Source of the DNA: Prevotellaceae bacterium
GTDB taxonomy: Bacteria > Bacteroidota > Bacteroidia > Bacteroidales > UBA932
NCBI GenBank assembly: GCA_031264645.1
Contig: JAISDR010000092.1
Coordinates: 1 to 5,563, forward strand
Direction: 5' to 3'
DNA: 5,563 bases
Position numbers and translations under genes: made by a program. The notes under the pieces were generated by a model. The model was given only the letters and a program-made list of their open reading frames with translations. It made no database searches and was not told where the DNA came from. The number at the start of each line of letters is the position of its first letter. The stretch's first letter is position 1. Positions 5,172 through 5,563 of this stretch are shown one piece after another.

Positions 5172-5563
5172 ATGATAGCAAAAATCAGTTCGAACAACAA
5201 TATCTACGGCACACTTTCATACAACCAAAACAAGGTTGATGAGCAGCACGCACAGGTTATTTTCACCAGTAAAATGATTGAGCCTGCGGACGGAAAGTGG
5301 GAGATAAATGCCTGTTTACAGTCGTTTGAACCGTACCTTTTAGCGAACAGGCGGACGGAAAAACCTGTCTTGCACGTGTCGCTCAATCCCGATCCGAAAG
5401 ACGTTTTAAGCAATGAACAGTTGTCGGAAATCGCACAAACATACATGCGGAAAATGGGTTACGGCGACCAGCCTTTCATCGTTTACCTGCACGAAGACAT
5501 TGAACGCAGGCACATTCACATCGTGTCGATGCGTGTCGATGAGAACGGCAAAAAGATAGACGG
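5172..5563 (+). CDS. mobB: MobB-type relaxase / mobilization nuclease, N-terminal part (3' end outside window)
   Basis: From ATG 5172 the frame stays open through the window end, giving 130 residues. The sequence matches the relaxase/mobilisation nuclease family (PF03432, MOBP-like) common in Bacteroidota conjugative and mobilizable elements. The N-terminus (MIAKISSNNNIYGTLSYNQNK) carries Tyr12 and Tyr17, either of which could be the nicking tyrosine. VLHVSLNPDP (66-75) is the typical second motif. HEDIERRHIHIV (107-118) provides the metal-binding histidines His107, His114 and His116 of motif III. The protein would cut one strand at oriT, stay covalently bound to the 5' end and lead it to the coupling protein. 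It begins 11 bp after mobA, so the two are probably translated together. The C-terminal half, and therefore whether the gene is intact, cannot be judged here. Confidence 0.88.
   Translation, partial: MIAKISSNNNIYGTLSYNQNKVDEQHAQVIFTSKMIEPADGKWEINACLQSFEPYLLANRRTEKPVLHVSLNPDPKDVLSNEQLSEIAQTYMRKMGYGDQPFIVYLHEDIERRHIHIVSMRVDENGKKID

Overview
The window looks like a chromosomal segment of a Bacteroidota, probably Bacteroidales, bacterium that runs into a mobile element at its right end. Three things point there. Start codons lack strong Shine-Dalgarno sequences. Two intergenic regions carry the Bacteroidota-type -7 element TAnnTTTG, and the one before ogt also has an upstream TTTG. The right end holds a MobA/MobB mobilization pair of the type found in Bacteroides-group conjugative elements. 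Species cannot be named from the sequence alone.

Layout. Positions 1-1473 (+) hold the end of a polysaccharide export locus: the C-terminal part of an SLBB-domain outer-membrane export protein, then a complete Wzz-type chain-length/co-polymerase protein without a kinase domain. Facing it is an FMN-dependent nitronate monooxygenase-like oxidoreductase (2577-1495, -). The two converging genes end 21 bp apart, and both TAA stop codons lie in the arms of one hairpin that probably acts as the terminator. Positions 2578-3437 are about 860 bp without a convincing gene: a -7 promoter element for the oxidoreductase, a stretch with fragments of open frame that may be gene debris, a 12-bp perfect GC-rich hairpin, and a tandem array of ten 23-bp units (3004-3233) whose junctions form short dyads. 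A well-formed promoter (3383-3415) then drives ogt (DNA alkylation repair) and murI (glutamate racemase, peptidoglycan precursor), 14 bp apart and probably co-transcribed.

From about 4741 the content changes to mobilization genes: a MobA-like relaxosome protein whose N-terminus appears cut off, and the first 130 codons of a MobB-type relaxase with an intact His-rich motif. The 4727-4770 interval is therefore a candidate edge of an integrated or rearranged conjugative element. The most unusual items are the dyad-bearing 23-bp array, the hairpin carrying two stop codons, and the truncated mobA junction. No complete new defence or biosynthetic system is visible; most coding content belongs to known families.
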